A stretch of 64,000 bases of DNA, from positions 20,769,303-20,833,302 of the forward strand of contig CM038918.1 in NCBI GenBank assembly GCA_021904315.1, given 5' to 3'. Below are positions 13,075 to 23,559 of the stretch, in pieces. The position numbers and the translations under genes were made by a program. Every line of letters starts with the position of its first letter. Position 1 is the stretch's first letter. This stretch comes from Sphagnum magellanicum (Eukaryota > Streptophyta > Sphagnopsida > Sphagnales > Sphagnaceae). The notes below the pieces were generated by a model that had not been told where the DNA came from, ran no database searches, and saw only the letters and a program-made list of their open reading frames with translations.

Positions 13075-13120
13075 GTAGTAGGCATAGGTAGGTAGGTAGG
13101 TAAATAGGTAAGTAGGATCC
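13075..13120 (+). repeat. (GGTA)n microsatellite
   Basis: TAGGTAGGTAGGTAGGTAAA and its continuation to about 13118 form a short tetranucleotide array. A second array of the same motif lies at 14213-14310. Confidence 0.8.
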
Positions 13121-13580
13121 TATTTATTTTTTGGTGACAAGCTTTTATTATTAGTTCATGACAAGTAATATTTGCATTTTGAATATATTTGGTGCATATA
13201 TTGTGTGTAGAACAATAATTTTTCACCTATTTATATAGTTTCCAAAGTTGAACTTGTTAACAAAAGATATGAGATAAATTTACAAGATTATCTCACATCA
13301 TCCTTTGTCACATACAAAAGTACCCAACTTTGACCCATTATTATCTTTTTCATACTTTGTCCAAATGAAAATAAATAGATTTCATTCTTAAAGATTTTTC
13401 CAAGATCTACACATTAATAAAAATAAATTTAAGGAAAATATCAAGTAATTTGACTGAAAATGCATTTGGATCTTCATTATTTCATACATTTGAATGAAAA
13501 TGATATCTTGGAAACTTTTTTTTCTTTTTTTTCATAAATTTTCTTGTAAATAAACATATTTAAAATCAACGTGGTTTTTC

Positions 13581-13632
13581 GTGTGTGTGTGTGTGTGTAT
13601 GTGTACACACACACACACACACATGTATATAT
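13581..13632. repeat. (GT)n-(AC)n inverted microsatellite
   Basis: About ten GT units run into about ten AC units through GTGTACAC, so the array is self-complementary and can fold as one long hairpin or cruciform. It is flanked by TATATA. From 13633 to 14124 the DNA is AT-rich and non-coding. Confidence 0.8.
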
Positions 13633-14124
13633 AGTATTTTCCCACCTTTTAAAAATATAATGAATAAATAAAAATGGTATAAATGTTGTGTTATATTATT
13701 TTTAATTATGAAAAAATTTAGAAATTAAATATGTTATCTATGAAACATATAATATTATTTTCAACATTTGGAAATTTTATACAAAGTATTAAAATTGTTT
13801 AAATGTCATAATTATTAATTTCATAGTTTTTATCAAATTTTATTATGAGTAGTAAATTTTAATCTTTATTTTAGTTTATTTTTCAATTCATTAAATGTAT
13901 TTTAAATAAAATATTAAAAAATTCAAGTTGCATGACCAAATATTTTGATAAATTACTAAAGATCAAATTTTATATTTTTTGCTACTCATCACATGGAAAC
14001 ATGAAAAGCAATGCCATTTTGGGGCATGTGGATTTGGTTTGAAATTCATTGGATATCACTAATCTACTACTATAAAGAAATGGGTGTCCACGTGCTTGAT
14101 GTGGTAATTCGTGATTAGCTGGAG

Positions 14125-14330
14125 GGCCCCCCCCCCTCCCCTTGAAGGCCCTAGCCAACAAGAAGCCAACAAGAAGCCAACAACAAAACTAATCGAACTA
14201 AAACTTCGATGGGGTTGGTGGGTAGGTAGGTAGTGTCCAGGTTGGGGGTAGGTCGGTAGGTAGATAAGTAGGTAGGTAGTCTCTAGTGAGTTGTAGGTAG
14301 GTAATGTACAGGGTGGAGGCGGTGCTGTGA
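14125..14330 (+). repeat. C-run and (GGTA)n arrays
   Basis: A run of ten C at 14127 is followed by tandem AAGAAGCCAAC units (14157-14180) and then interrupted GGTA arrays to about 14310. This is simple sequence with no gene. Confidence 0.65.
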
Positions 14331-14334
14331 TTTT

Positions 14335-15560
14335 AATAAACCTGCGCTTTTGGGTAAATAAGGATCAAAGCACCACCGACAGTTCCGGGTATTTTGGAAG
14401 GGGGTGGATTCCAGCATCAAAGAAACTACGAGTTCCATGTATTTGAGAAAACGATAATCTTCCGCATCAAAGAACCAGGTGTTTCAAAGACCTCAAACTT
14501 TGGAACCACCAGGGGGTTTCGTAAAAGAACCGGTGGTCATTTGATTGCTCATTGGAAAGAGTGAGAAAACCGGATACATGTAAGAGAACCGGGTATTTGA
14601 TTTCTTAATAATCGCAGTTATCAGCTGAGATACCCTAGGCAATGGGTTGGGGCAATGTCCCGGCGCTAGACGGTTATCAAAAGTCAGAAAATAGAACCGG
14701 AGGTTATCATGACAGCTCTTGGGATACCAAGCTGCAGCTCTCAAACTAATAATAATAATAAAAGAACCACCCCGGTTTCTTACTTACATAGGTATACATG
14801 TCCGGGACTCTTAGAAAATAAAATTGTAAAATATGAAATAACTACCCTTCTAACCTACCATAAACTCGAATTTTTTCGAGAAAACCGCCGGTTTTTTGAG
14901 GTTCCTGAAATAACCAAAACATTGGGAACCTTTGGGCAGACATACCTTAGCACTGGGCAGTTTTCGGAAACTGGAGTAGAACCCCGACGGTTATCATGAT
15001 AGTATTTGGATCCTTGACTACAACAGTGGAAAAAAAGAAAACAAAAAAAAACAAAAAAACCTAATTTTTTAATGTATACCATCATGGCTCTTTTATAAAA
15101 AAAAATTAACAAAAATCAAATGACATAGAAACCTCCGGTTCTTGGATCCATATTCGTGGCTCTCAAAAAATCAAAGAACCGGTTATTGGATCCATATCCG
15201 TGGCTCTCAAAAATAAAAAATTGGTTCTTTAATATATATAACCACGAATCTAAAGTAAATTTTAAACATCAAGTGATAGTCATTAGAGTTATCCATAAAA
15301 CAAGGATAACACAGCACCAGAACCCTGAGCATTCCGTACTGAGGTTTAATCAAATGTCTTTACTTTGCAGATACCACTAAAAGAGGGGATAGGAGGGTGA
15401 AAGGAGGCCCAAAAACACGGTGAACACAGGGTTACTTTACGGATAACTCTATTAAAAACTCCAGCTCTTCAACAGTGCTTTCATGAGAACTTGTGGTTCT
15501 TTTAACTTGCGGTTCTTTTAACTTCTTGAAATAACCAGGTTGAAAACCTCTCTACTAGCA
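14335..15560. repeat. Non-coding segment with recurrent ACCGG motifs
   Basis: AGAACCGG, AAACCGG, CCGGTT or CGGTTATCATGA motifs recur every 50-150 bp, in both orientations. A 45-bp direct duplication (CCGGTTNTTGGATCCATAT onward) occupies 15134-15223. Frames are short and unconvincing. The organisation suggests an old repeat-derived element or a cluster of protein-binding sites. Function is unknown. The stretch 15561-15921 holds nothing recognised. Confidence 0.45.
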
Positions 15561-15921
15561 ACTGATGCTCATTTAAAAATCAAATACCCGCCCAGCACTG
15601 AAAGAAAAAATCTCCGCCCACCTCCGTCCCCAATTCAAGCTCATCTTCATTAAAGCTAAAATGATTTATGATCAAAACACAAGTCAGGACTTTATTTTTT
15701 CTTTCCCTTTTTTTCGCGAAACAACCATTTTAGGGTTTCCTTAGCCCCATATCTGTGTACAAATATTATCTATGCACCTAAAACTAAATTTCCATTGAAC
15801 ACAAGATTATTTCCATTTGGAATTCCTTTTTATATTTGTGTTTAGAATGTAAGTTAACAACACTCGATTAAGATCTATTTTCACCATTCTTGCCCTTTTT
15901 CTTTTTTTTTAGGGTTGTTTA

Positions 15922-16031
15922 GGTTTAGGGTTTGTTTAGGGTTGTTGGTAATATGTTTGTTATGTTTTAGAGTATAGGTTTAGGGTTTGTTTAGGATTGT
16001 TGGTAATACATTTGTTATGGTTTTAGAGTCT
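15922..16031 (+). repeat. Telomere-like tandem duplication
   Basis: Two 55-bp copies each contain GGTTTAGGGTTTG, close to the plant telomere unit TTTAGGG, plus a shared tail (TTGTTGGTAATA). It is a degenerate interstitial telomere-like repeat rather than a chromosome end. Confidence 0.6.
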
Positions 16032-16038
16032 TTCTCCG

Positions 16039-17035
16039 CCCCCCCCCCCCCCCCCCCCCCTCTTGCCCCCCCAAAACTTAAAAGAAAAAAACAAGACACC
16101 TTGACTACAGGTTGAGCCTTCCCATTGGCTGCATGAAACTTCTATTCCCAAAACTTTTTGGCACCGTTTTCAACCTTGACTAATACCCCCATTATAATTT
16201 TTCGCCTGAACTATTACCCCTCGCAATAAACACCTCGGCTATATAGGTGAGAAAGGGAGGATTTTGGACAAAACATATGGGTTTGATATTAGGTGCTATT
16301 GGGAACACCTTTGGGGAACACATTGAAAACTTGGGGAACAACTTGGGAACATGGTAAGAACACATCAACAACTCATGAAAAGAAAAAACCTCTCCCCCCT
16401 CCCCCCTACCCCCAAAACCCAAATTAAAAAGTTGGGGCGCCTAAATGGATGTTGCACCTTCCCATTGGTTACATGCAATTTCTATTTTCAAAACTGTTAG
16501 TTACCTTTTTGGCCTAGGCTAATGGCAAGGAAATAAATTTGGGGAAATAATCACCTTTCCTATTAATTAAATGAGGTGCCTCCTAAGTTTTTTTTTTGGG
16601 GCAACATGTCAATTTGATTGGCCCATCACTCCAAAAAAAAAAGAAATAATGGAAACTCCCCAAAACAGAAGACTCTATTTTGAACTATATAGTTCCTCCC
16701 CTTTTGGCCACCCATATAGGTGAAAGGAGGACACCATTTTCCAAGGCATATAAAAGTGAGGAGGTATGGAGAAAATGTTGGGGAAAATATTGGGAACCCA
16801 TTGGGAACTTGAAAGTAACATAGTGCGAACACATTGGGAAGTCGGGAAAAATGAAAAAAAATCTTTCCTCACCCCCCCCACACCCCAAAACATAAAAGGA
16901 AAAAAAACAAGGCGCTTTGAATGCATGTTTGGGCCTTCCCATTGACTGCATGAAATTTCTCTTTCCAAAAGACTTCATCACCATTTTTGGCATGGGCTAA
17001 CGCCCCATGCAAAGAACACCCCACTTATTCAGTGT
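16039..17035 (+). repeat. Three diverged copies of a C-rich repeat family
   Basis: Each copy has a C-run (22 C at 16039-16060), an A-rich stretch, then CCTTCCCATTGNCTGCATG, TTCTAT/TTCTCT and a GGCNNNGNCTAA segment. CCTTCCCATTG recurs near 16117, 16457 and 16934. The copies also share a CTTGGGGAACA-like internal part. Minus-strand frames at 16192-16422 and 16675-16993 are by-products. From 17036 to 17722 nothing is recognised. Confidence 0.55.
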
Positions 17036-17722
17036 TGGGGCACATTTTGATTTTTAAAAATAATTGATGGGTAGAAATGGACAAAATGGATTTTGATACA
17101 TAACATTTTAGTCTTTTGCTTATTTGATCATTTTGCTTGCAAAATGGGTTTACAGATTAGTCCTCACTCAAATAGTTGGGGTGTCTACATAAAAAGTTGA
17201 GACACTAGCCCCACTATTGCATTCCACTATTCTGATGGGTGCCATGGGGGGACATTCATCACTCACAAAGATGAGTCACCTTACCTCCAAAACTAGTTTA
17301 GGGTTTGGACTTGACCTTGAGGCACATTAACATTGCAATCACATTAACACTGCAAATGCTAGGTGTGAGTCTTTTTCTTTTAAAGTGGGTTGAAAAATAG
17401 TGAGGTAAACATAGAAAACCTTTTGCCATCATTGATAAAATTAATTGGAGTTGAATAATGGGCGAGTGGAAGAAGTGGTGTATTTTGATGGGCTTACATA
17501 TTTTTTCTTTGTGACAAATGATGTTTTCATTTTGCATTTCAATGTGATAGGAACTTTTAACAAATGCATTTCACATGATGGGTTGATTTACTAACATTCA
17601 TATCAAAGTGTGTAACTTTCAATCAAGAACTGATTATCAAACCTACCAAGAACTAATTTAGTACATAACCTAATTAAAAAACCAATTTTGGTATATGACC
17701 ATGGTTTTCAATTTTGTCTTTA

Positions 17723-18030
17723 TGTCATGCTCATACATGGCTTCGTACATGATGGCCAATTATGGGCATGCCCATGTGCGCTTATAAGGTTAATGTACGA
17801 TCTTAAGTGATTATATGTTATTAGGTACTTAGGGTTTCAGTTTATTGGCGATTATATAAAAGGCCAAGCCCTTCTTTTCTCTTTTTAGTTTTTCTAGAAT
17901 TCCTTTGTTAGGAGAGTTTCCTCCATAATCAAATAGGATTTCTAGATGCTCATGGTGGCCATTGCATGGCCACAATTTACATACATTACATGTTCTTCTT
18001 TCTTTGCAATTCAATTTTTTTTTGCATTCA
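17723..18030 (+). repeat. 5' LTR (at least the part shared with the 3' side)
   Basis: It starts TGTCATGC and aligns along its whole length with 26844-27150, both sharing TGGGCATGCCCATGTGCGC, TAAAAGGCCAA and TACATTACATGTTCTTCTTT. It ends GCATTCA, giving TG...CA. A TATATAAAAGG-like element at about 17852-17862 could be the LTR promoter. If the primer-binding-like site at 18127 is real, the LTR may extend to about 18126. Confidence 0.75.
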
Positions 18031-18126
18031 ATTCTAAAAAAACTTTATTATTTGTTGCTTAATGTTGAAAGCGGCAAATTTTTTTTGCTTTTGAATTCTT
18101 GAGTTTTTGCTCCTAGTGTTGCTACT

Positions 18127-18143
18127 ACTGGTGCTGTCATTGC
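18127..18143 (+). other. Possible primer-binding site
   Basis: TGGTGCTGTCATTGCCAGA resembles the TGGCGCCGTTGCCGGGG-type primer-binding site of some plant Gypsy elements, with several mismatches. It lies 97 bp after the end of LTR similarity, so either the LTR is longer than the shared part or this is chance. Confidence 0.3.
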
Positions 18144-19163
18144 CAGAGGGAGCTTGCGTTGTTACTGGAGGGAGCTTGCGTTATTATTGGAAGAAGCTTG
18201 CATTGTTACATTTCTGTTAACCAACAAAATTGGGATCCTTGAATAGGTTTCAAAGCTCCCCCTCTTTTTCTCTCTCTTTTTCACACCCAGAAACGTGCCT
18301 TCTTGTGACGGAAGCTTTTAAAGCAGTCGAGTAAAATAAAAATAAAAAATGAAAATTTGTTTCTCCACACTAACGTGCTGCTGGCCATTGCCACAACATT
18401 GCAAGCTATAGAGTGTTACCGGCCATTGCCATAGCACCACGAGTTGCTGGCCATTGCCACAGCATCGTAAGTTGTAGAACGCTACCGGCCATTGCCATAG
18501 TGTTGTGAGTTGTTGGCCATCATCGCAACATCGTGTTGTTGGGAGTTGCAGTGTAGTGCCATTCCTCGTTATCGCAATAGTGGCGGCCGATCTTTCTTTG
18601 TCCAACATTCATTTAACATTTGTTTGACTTTTGTCGGACTTTCGTCGGACATTCATTCAACTTTCATTAGACTTTCGTCGGACGTTCATTTGACTTTCGT
18701 TGGACTTTCGTTGGACGTACGTTCGACTTTCGTCGGACTTTCGTCGGATGTTTATTCAAGTTTCGTCCAACTTTTGTCCAACTATCGCCTTGCCGTTCTT
18801 CCATCCTGCCTCTTGACGTCCCATTATCTTGTGTCCTGCGTTCTACCATCCTACGTCATGCATTTTGTCGTCCTGCATTATATCATCCTACATATTGTGT
18901 TTTGTTGTCCTACGTATTGCGTTCTACGTTTTGTCGTCCTACATCCTATCATTCTTCCATCCTGCCTTTCCATTCGACATCTGTTTAACTTCCATTCGAC
19001 CTTCATTCGGCCTTTGTTAGGCATTCGTTTGACCTTCATCTGACGTCTGTTTATTGCGGGTCATTCCCAACGATGCACTATATTCTTTAAACCATACGTT
19101 GTGTTAGAATTTTGTAACTAGTGTTGTTTATTATCACAAAATTTTGGGGCATGAGACAACACC
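18144..19163 (+). repeat. Retroelement leader with minisatellites
   Basis: Between LTR and gag lie three repeat tracts. About 2.5 copies of a 66-bp unit (GGCCATTGCCA core) occupy 18375-18535. A run of GACTTTCGTCGGA-like 12-15-bp units covers 18620-18780. A run of TCGTCCTACAT-like units covers 18830-18965. Frames here (18510-19043 plus, 18318-18608 minus) are repetitive by-products. Expanded leader repeats are common in large Gypsy elements. Confidence 0.55.
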
Positions 19164-20771
19164 ATGTCCTCGGATGATGAAAGCATTACCGCTCAGCCAA
19201 AGCCCACGTATCAGCTATGAAGTAACACACAATCCTTTGAGCCGATTTCTTTAAGCTCACGATCTTCACAACAGTACCATCAAACATTTACAACACCACC
19301 GTCATCCAGTACAACTCCTACCAAGAATTCAGGCTCAGGTTACACTACATCAACGGTACATCAGAGTCCATTCGGAGGGGTTAATCAGTGGGGTACACCT
19401 ATTGTTGCACCTGCTTTCACACCATCACCGTATATTCTACTCCAAGCCATAACCTCTACACCCATATACACCATGGAGGTTAGCAATTCCTTTGGGAGAA
19501 TTGAGAAGTTCAAGGGAAGGCCAAGTACCATTTCCTTGAGGGAGTTCAAGGCAACTTTCTCAACTGTGGTTTGTGAATTGGAGCTCAAGTATGGTGTTAA
19601 GTACATCGAAGCATTTGCATTCAAACAAGTGGCTCGTTATGTGCATTATGAGGCATTGGATGTCTACGAGCAACATTCTATAAAGATTTTGGGCATCACC
19701 TAAATTCCTTATCTAGCTTACACCACAACCATCGCCACCGCCTCTCAAGCTGCATTGCAAGCTGTAATTGCACATCATGGGACTATGCCCAATAATCCAA
19801 ACCCAGTACCTACCTTAGTAAACATTTCTCCTCAACAACTCATTGTTGCTACTTTAAACATTCCTCCCACCACCGATGTGCTAGCTTTTGCTCATCTAGT
19901 GGGGGAATTCTTTCGAGTTCTTAAGCTAAAATTTCCAGTCGAAAGTTCTGAACAAATTCTGTAGCTCGCCACTTTCTCTCGGTAAAAAGATGAAACGCTC
20001 AAAATGCTCTACAAGAAACTTCTCAAACTGAAAGAAGATACCTAGAGCATCACAAACTTGGAAGTTGCCCATCAGTATCTTTGTTTGTTGGAAGGTACTC
20101 CAACATTCCATGCAAAGGTTTTGCAACGAGTTTTTGTAGAATTTGGAAACTTTTACATTTTGTTGGATGTGTACAATATTTCCGAAAAGCTGAAACTGGT
20201 TCATGCACAGTATGAGGCTAGTATTATGAGGCTTCCATCACATTCAAAGCCTGAGCCTACACTAGTTGCACCAACTAGATCATCACATTCTTCTTCAAGG
20301 GCTAAAACGGTGCATTTAGCTACACCCATCCTACCTTCTTGCAACTACTATGACAATCCTACCCACAAAGCTAGTGAGTGTAACATTCCTTCCAAGTATT
20401 TCTTTTGTGATTATTGTGGGAAAGATGGACATCAGGAAGTCTTTTATTTTGCCAAGTTCCCAGAACGAAAGCAACTCCGATTACCACAACAAAATCTGCC
20501 AACATCTTCTGATGTCCTTCAACCAAAAGCCAAGGCACCGTAGCCTTCCACTCAGGCTTTGCCCACCAAGGGCAATTCCAATAAGAATGGTAAGAAGAAG
20601 GAGCATAATGTTGACAAGAGGGAGGTGCTTCAAGCCCATGCAATTCAAGTTCAGACTCTACAAAATGAACTCGAATCATTGATGGTCCAACTTGTTAATC
20701 TAAAAGGTAAGTCCTCTAAAAAATCATGCCCAACCTGTACAAGGTTCAAGTTCATAGGAGAGACCTCCTAG
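19164..20771 (+). pseudogene. gag-like region (degenerate)
   Basis: The frame opens at ATG 19164 (MSSDDESITAQP), then a TGA at 19218, a Ser/Thr/Pro-rich segment, and the stretch EKFKGRPSTISLREFKATF near 19505-19560. That stretch fits the start of a retrotransposon capsid-type domain. The same frame continues through several stops to a nucleocapsid-like tail. CDYCGKDGH at about 20407-20433 begins a zinc knuckle (C-x2-C-x3-GH) whose last Cys position reads Tyr. A Lys-rich, Gln-rich tail follows. In a live element this product would package the RNA. The frame changes at about 20780. Confidence 0.7.
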
Positions 20772-20799
20772 GTCATTTTATGGCCTCCCACATGATGCC

Positions 20800-22089
20800 A
20801 TGGTTGGGGAGTATGTTATTTCCACTGCACACAATTCTAGTCTCACATTAAAATTTGCTACTTCTTTTTGCCCTTCCTATGTCGTGGCACAAAAGGTTAG
20901 GGTGGCACCCAGAATTTCTGCCACTTGGCAGATAATTCAGACTGATGGACTCACATATGGTTCAAGTCCTATTACCAGGGCTAAAGGAGCTTGAGCAATC
21001 ATGCCACAATCTTTTCGTCCTCTTAACACAGAAGAAGAACACACTTTGTTGGCAAGGGGGGAGGAGACTACTACACCATAAACTATTAAGGCATCAAATT
21101 CTCATGTCCCATGAATACATTTACATTAGGAAAACGCACAATTTTCCATTGATCAACTTATGGAATGCTAACTTCAAATGCATCAAATGGCGTAAAAGCT
21201 TGTGAATACACCATTGTTTAGTTTTCAAGATTTGAAGCTAAGCACTAGGGACATAATTGCAATACTAGAGGATATCGTGAACACTACATCATGTCCTTTA
21301 CCAATCCCTAATCCACATGCTATAAAGGTCCCATCTAACACCTGGGAGAGACATTCGATTGGTTCACGTGTTGTAGATGGCGGTCGTAATTTGGTCACTA
21401 GTTCTAGCATGGCTAAACTAATGGGCTTTCCTACCTCTGATTCTACATTCACATATTAGAAGGGAGTTAAGAACACTTCACTTATGGATTTGTTACTTAG
21501 CATAGGTGTTATGGATAGCCATTCTCTCTACAAAGTCTCTCACTCATTTCCAAAGGTGGTGCTTAGTGAGAGAACTTCCATCGCCATCGGAGTTGCCATT
21601 GTCGACAATATTGGGTCAATAATTCAAGTGGGAGGACATACACCCGGAGTGGTACTTTTTGATACAAGTGCCCAACTAGTGATTCTTGGAGTTCAATTCG
21701 CCAAGAAGATGGGCATGCTTTATTCCAAACTATGAAAATTTATGTGGTAGATTCGCACTGCTAGTGGGAACGTAGAAAAGGTACTTGGGGAAAGCTCGGA
21801 TTTGACTGCATTTAACTTCAATGAAGGTACAAATTAGGAACTTTGCTTACAAGTCAGATGTTTAGTCATTAATGCCACTAATTATGATGTGATCATTGCC
21901 CTATTTCCATTAGGTTTCATAGTTGATAATTGGTTCGAACATGCGTATTACCGAGTGGATTAGGAGACTGATGGCCACCACCTAGGATACATACCCCTTG
22001 ATTTACATGGGAACCGTAGTTTTAAGGCTCACCATGGTAAGCACACACCATTTCCTACATCTAACAAGCTAGCCACAAGTGGATAGAGG
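20800..22089 (+). pseudogene. Retropepsin-like protease region (degenerate)
   Basis: After a frame change from gag this region is readable with several stops. The protease core is GVVLFDTSAQLVILG, with the DTSA active-site motif at 21661-21672 where D[TS]GA is usual. It is followed by ATNYDVIIALFPLGF (near 21872), typical of the protease C-terminal half in Gypsy polyproteins. The upstream part (20800-21480) is a spacer of unknown role. Its function would be polyprotein cleavage. Confidence 0.6.
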
Positions 22090-23310
22090 GAGATGAGGAG
22101 GAGATAACTTACGCTCAAGCTACTGAAAACTTGAGGATGATTGTTATTGACATTCAACATGGACCAAAGGTTTTACAGAGGTTCAAAGTAGCCCACAAGC
22201 CCTTCGTCAAAACTTTGTTTAATTTTGAGAGCATGGAGAGCCATGGTGAACCGATTAAGCCATTACTTCGTCAGCTAATCACTTGGACACCACCTAAGGA
22301 AGGGATTACATTACTAGAGCTCTTTGGTGGTATTGGTACAGGTCTCAAAGCCCTACTATAGTCAGGGATGGTGGTTTGGAGGTATTTTTATGTAAACATT
22401 GATCTTATTGCAAAGCAAGTGGCGGCATTGAAAATGAAGGAGTTCACAACAAGATTTCCACAACAGTTTGCAACCACTACATGAGGTTAGTTTCACATTT
22501 TTGCCCTCTGACATACAATTAATTTATAATAAGCATATATAATTACTTGGCCTCGTCAACCTCATCATTTCAGGTTGGGAATGTCAAGGATTTTCAGCGA
22601 CTAGATTTGGAGAAAACTTGAGTGACACAAGATCTGTCTTTTCACGGACATGATACGATTGATCACCTGGGCTCAATCCATTTCTCCTAAACTTGGTTAT
22701 GTAATTGAGACACCCCTTCTCAACTTGACCAGAGGGAAAAAGTCCAAGAGCACTACACATTTGTTAAACATTACCTTGGAGAGCCGCTCCTACTTGATGC
22801 GGCACAATGTGGTTCCTATGCGCATCGGTTGCACAACTGGTGGACCAACTTGGCACCACTCTTAGTTCTGCAGCTAGCTCTGAAATACACTATTAGAGAC
22901 CCCAACCTGTAGGTTTTTCACATATTGGATGATCAAAGTTCTTTTCAACTAGTTACAAGGCAAGAGAAACTTCCTTGGTTTCCTGTGAACATAATAGGAA
23001 AACCAAGAGGTGCTTGGCCCACCTTTGTCTCCTTCCCAGTAGCACATGCCTTTTAGGGAGATGGACTAAACCTGGTGTATTGTCATGCTTCAACCACTTG
23101 GGATGAACCAAGCCTAGAAGAAAGAGAAAGGGCTATGGGGTTCCAAACTGGCATTACTAGTCACACTAAGGTGATTAGATTGGAACGTAACGCTTTATTG
23201 GGCGAGAGGCATGGACCTGAACTCCCTTACATGGTTGTTGGTAACTTGTGTATTCTTTCAAATGTACATAACATCAACACTGATTTAATCAACTTGCAAT
23301 TCTGGTGATG
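22090..23310 (+). pseudogene. C5 cytosine methyltransferase-like (DNMT3/DRM-type) domain inside the retroelement
   Basis: Motifs appear in linear order. Motif I (SAM binding) is LLELFGGIGTGLKALL at 22311-22358, and motif II-like YVNID is at 22389-22403. Motif IV is GWECQGFS, with the candidate catalytic Cys at 22582-22584. Motif VI is GYVIE, with Glu at 22707-22709. Motif VIII is DAAQCGSYAHRLHNWWTNL at 22796-22852, close to the DA-x-AHR-x-R-x-W-NL pattern of DNMT3 and DRM enzymes. The C-terminal motif is PSLEERERAMGF ... RLERNALLG at 23108-23203, close to the ME-R-x-GFP ... R-x-LLG end of DNMT3. The domain is broken by stops at 22359, 22482, about 22528, 22910 and 23054 and by three frame changes. 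It sits between protease and reverse transcriptase in one orientation, so it was part of the polyprotein. Live homologues would methylate cytosine in DNA. This copy is inactive. Confidence 0.8.
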
Positions 23311-23559
23311 CAACCACATGGCACCCCAACCAAATACACTTACCTATTTTCAACACTCTACATTTCACTCTTAGTGTTGGGGGGAGAAGGTACCATGTAA
23401 TTTGACTCAAGTTGTGTCTAATACACCTGGAGGTACATTAGTTTTTGGAGAAACAATTACAACCTTCTACAAATTTGCGCAGTTGGATAGTGGAGAACCT
23501 AATACACTAGGTTCTTCAAACACACTTTGCAACTCCATTCATGTGTTTCCAACTACCCT

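Noticed and set aside
12884-14310. Complete CACTA element starting at 12884
   Set aside because: No matching right terminus was found within several kilobases; kept only as a terminal fragment.
15922-16031. Chromosome end
   Set aside because: Only a few degenerate TTTAGGG-like words within a 55-bp duplication, embedded in ordinary sequence on both sides.
17829-18014. Similar minus-strand ORFs at 17829-18014 and 26950-27147 as a conserved small protein
   Set aside because: They are the same stretch of the two LTRs read in reverse; similarity comes from the LTR repeat.
18510-19043. 177-codon plus ORF between LTR and gag
   Set aside because: Its composition follows the short repeats of the retroelement leader (Ser/Phe/Val/Leu runs); no domain.
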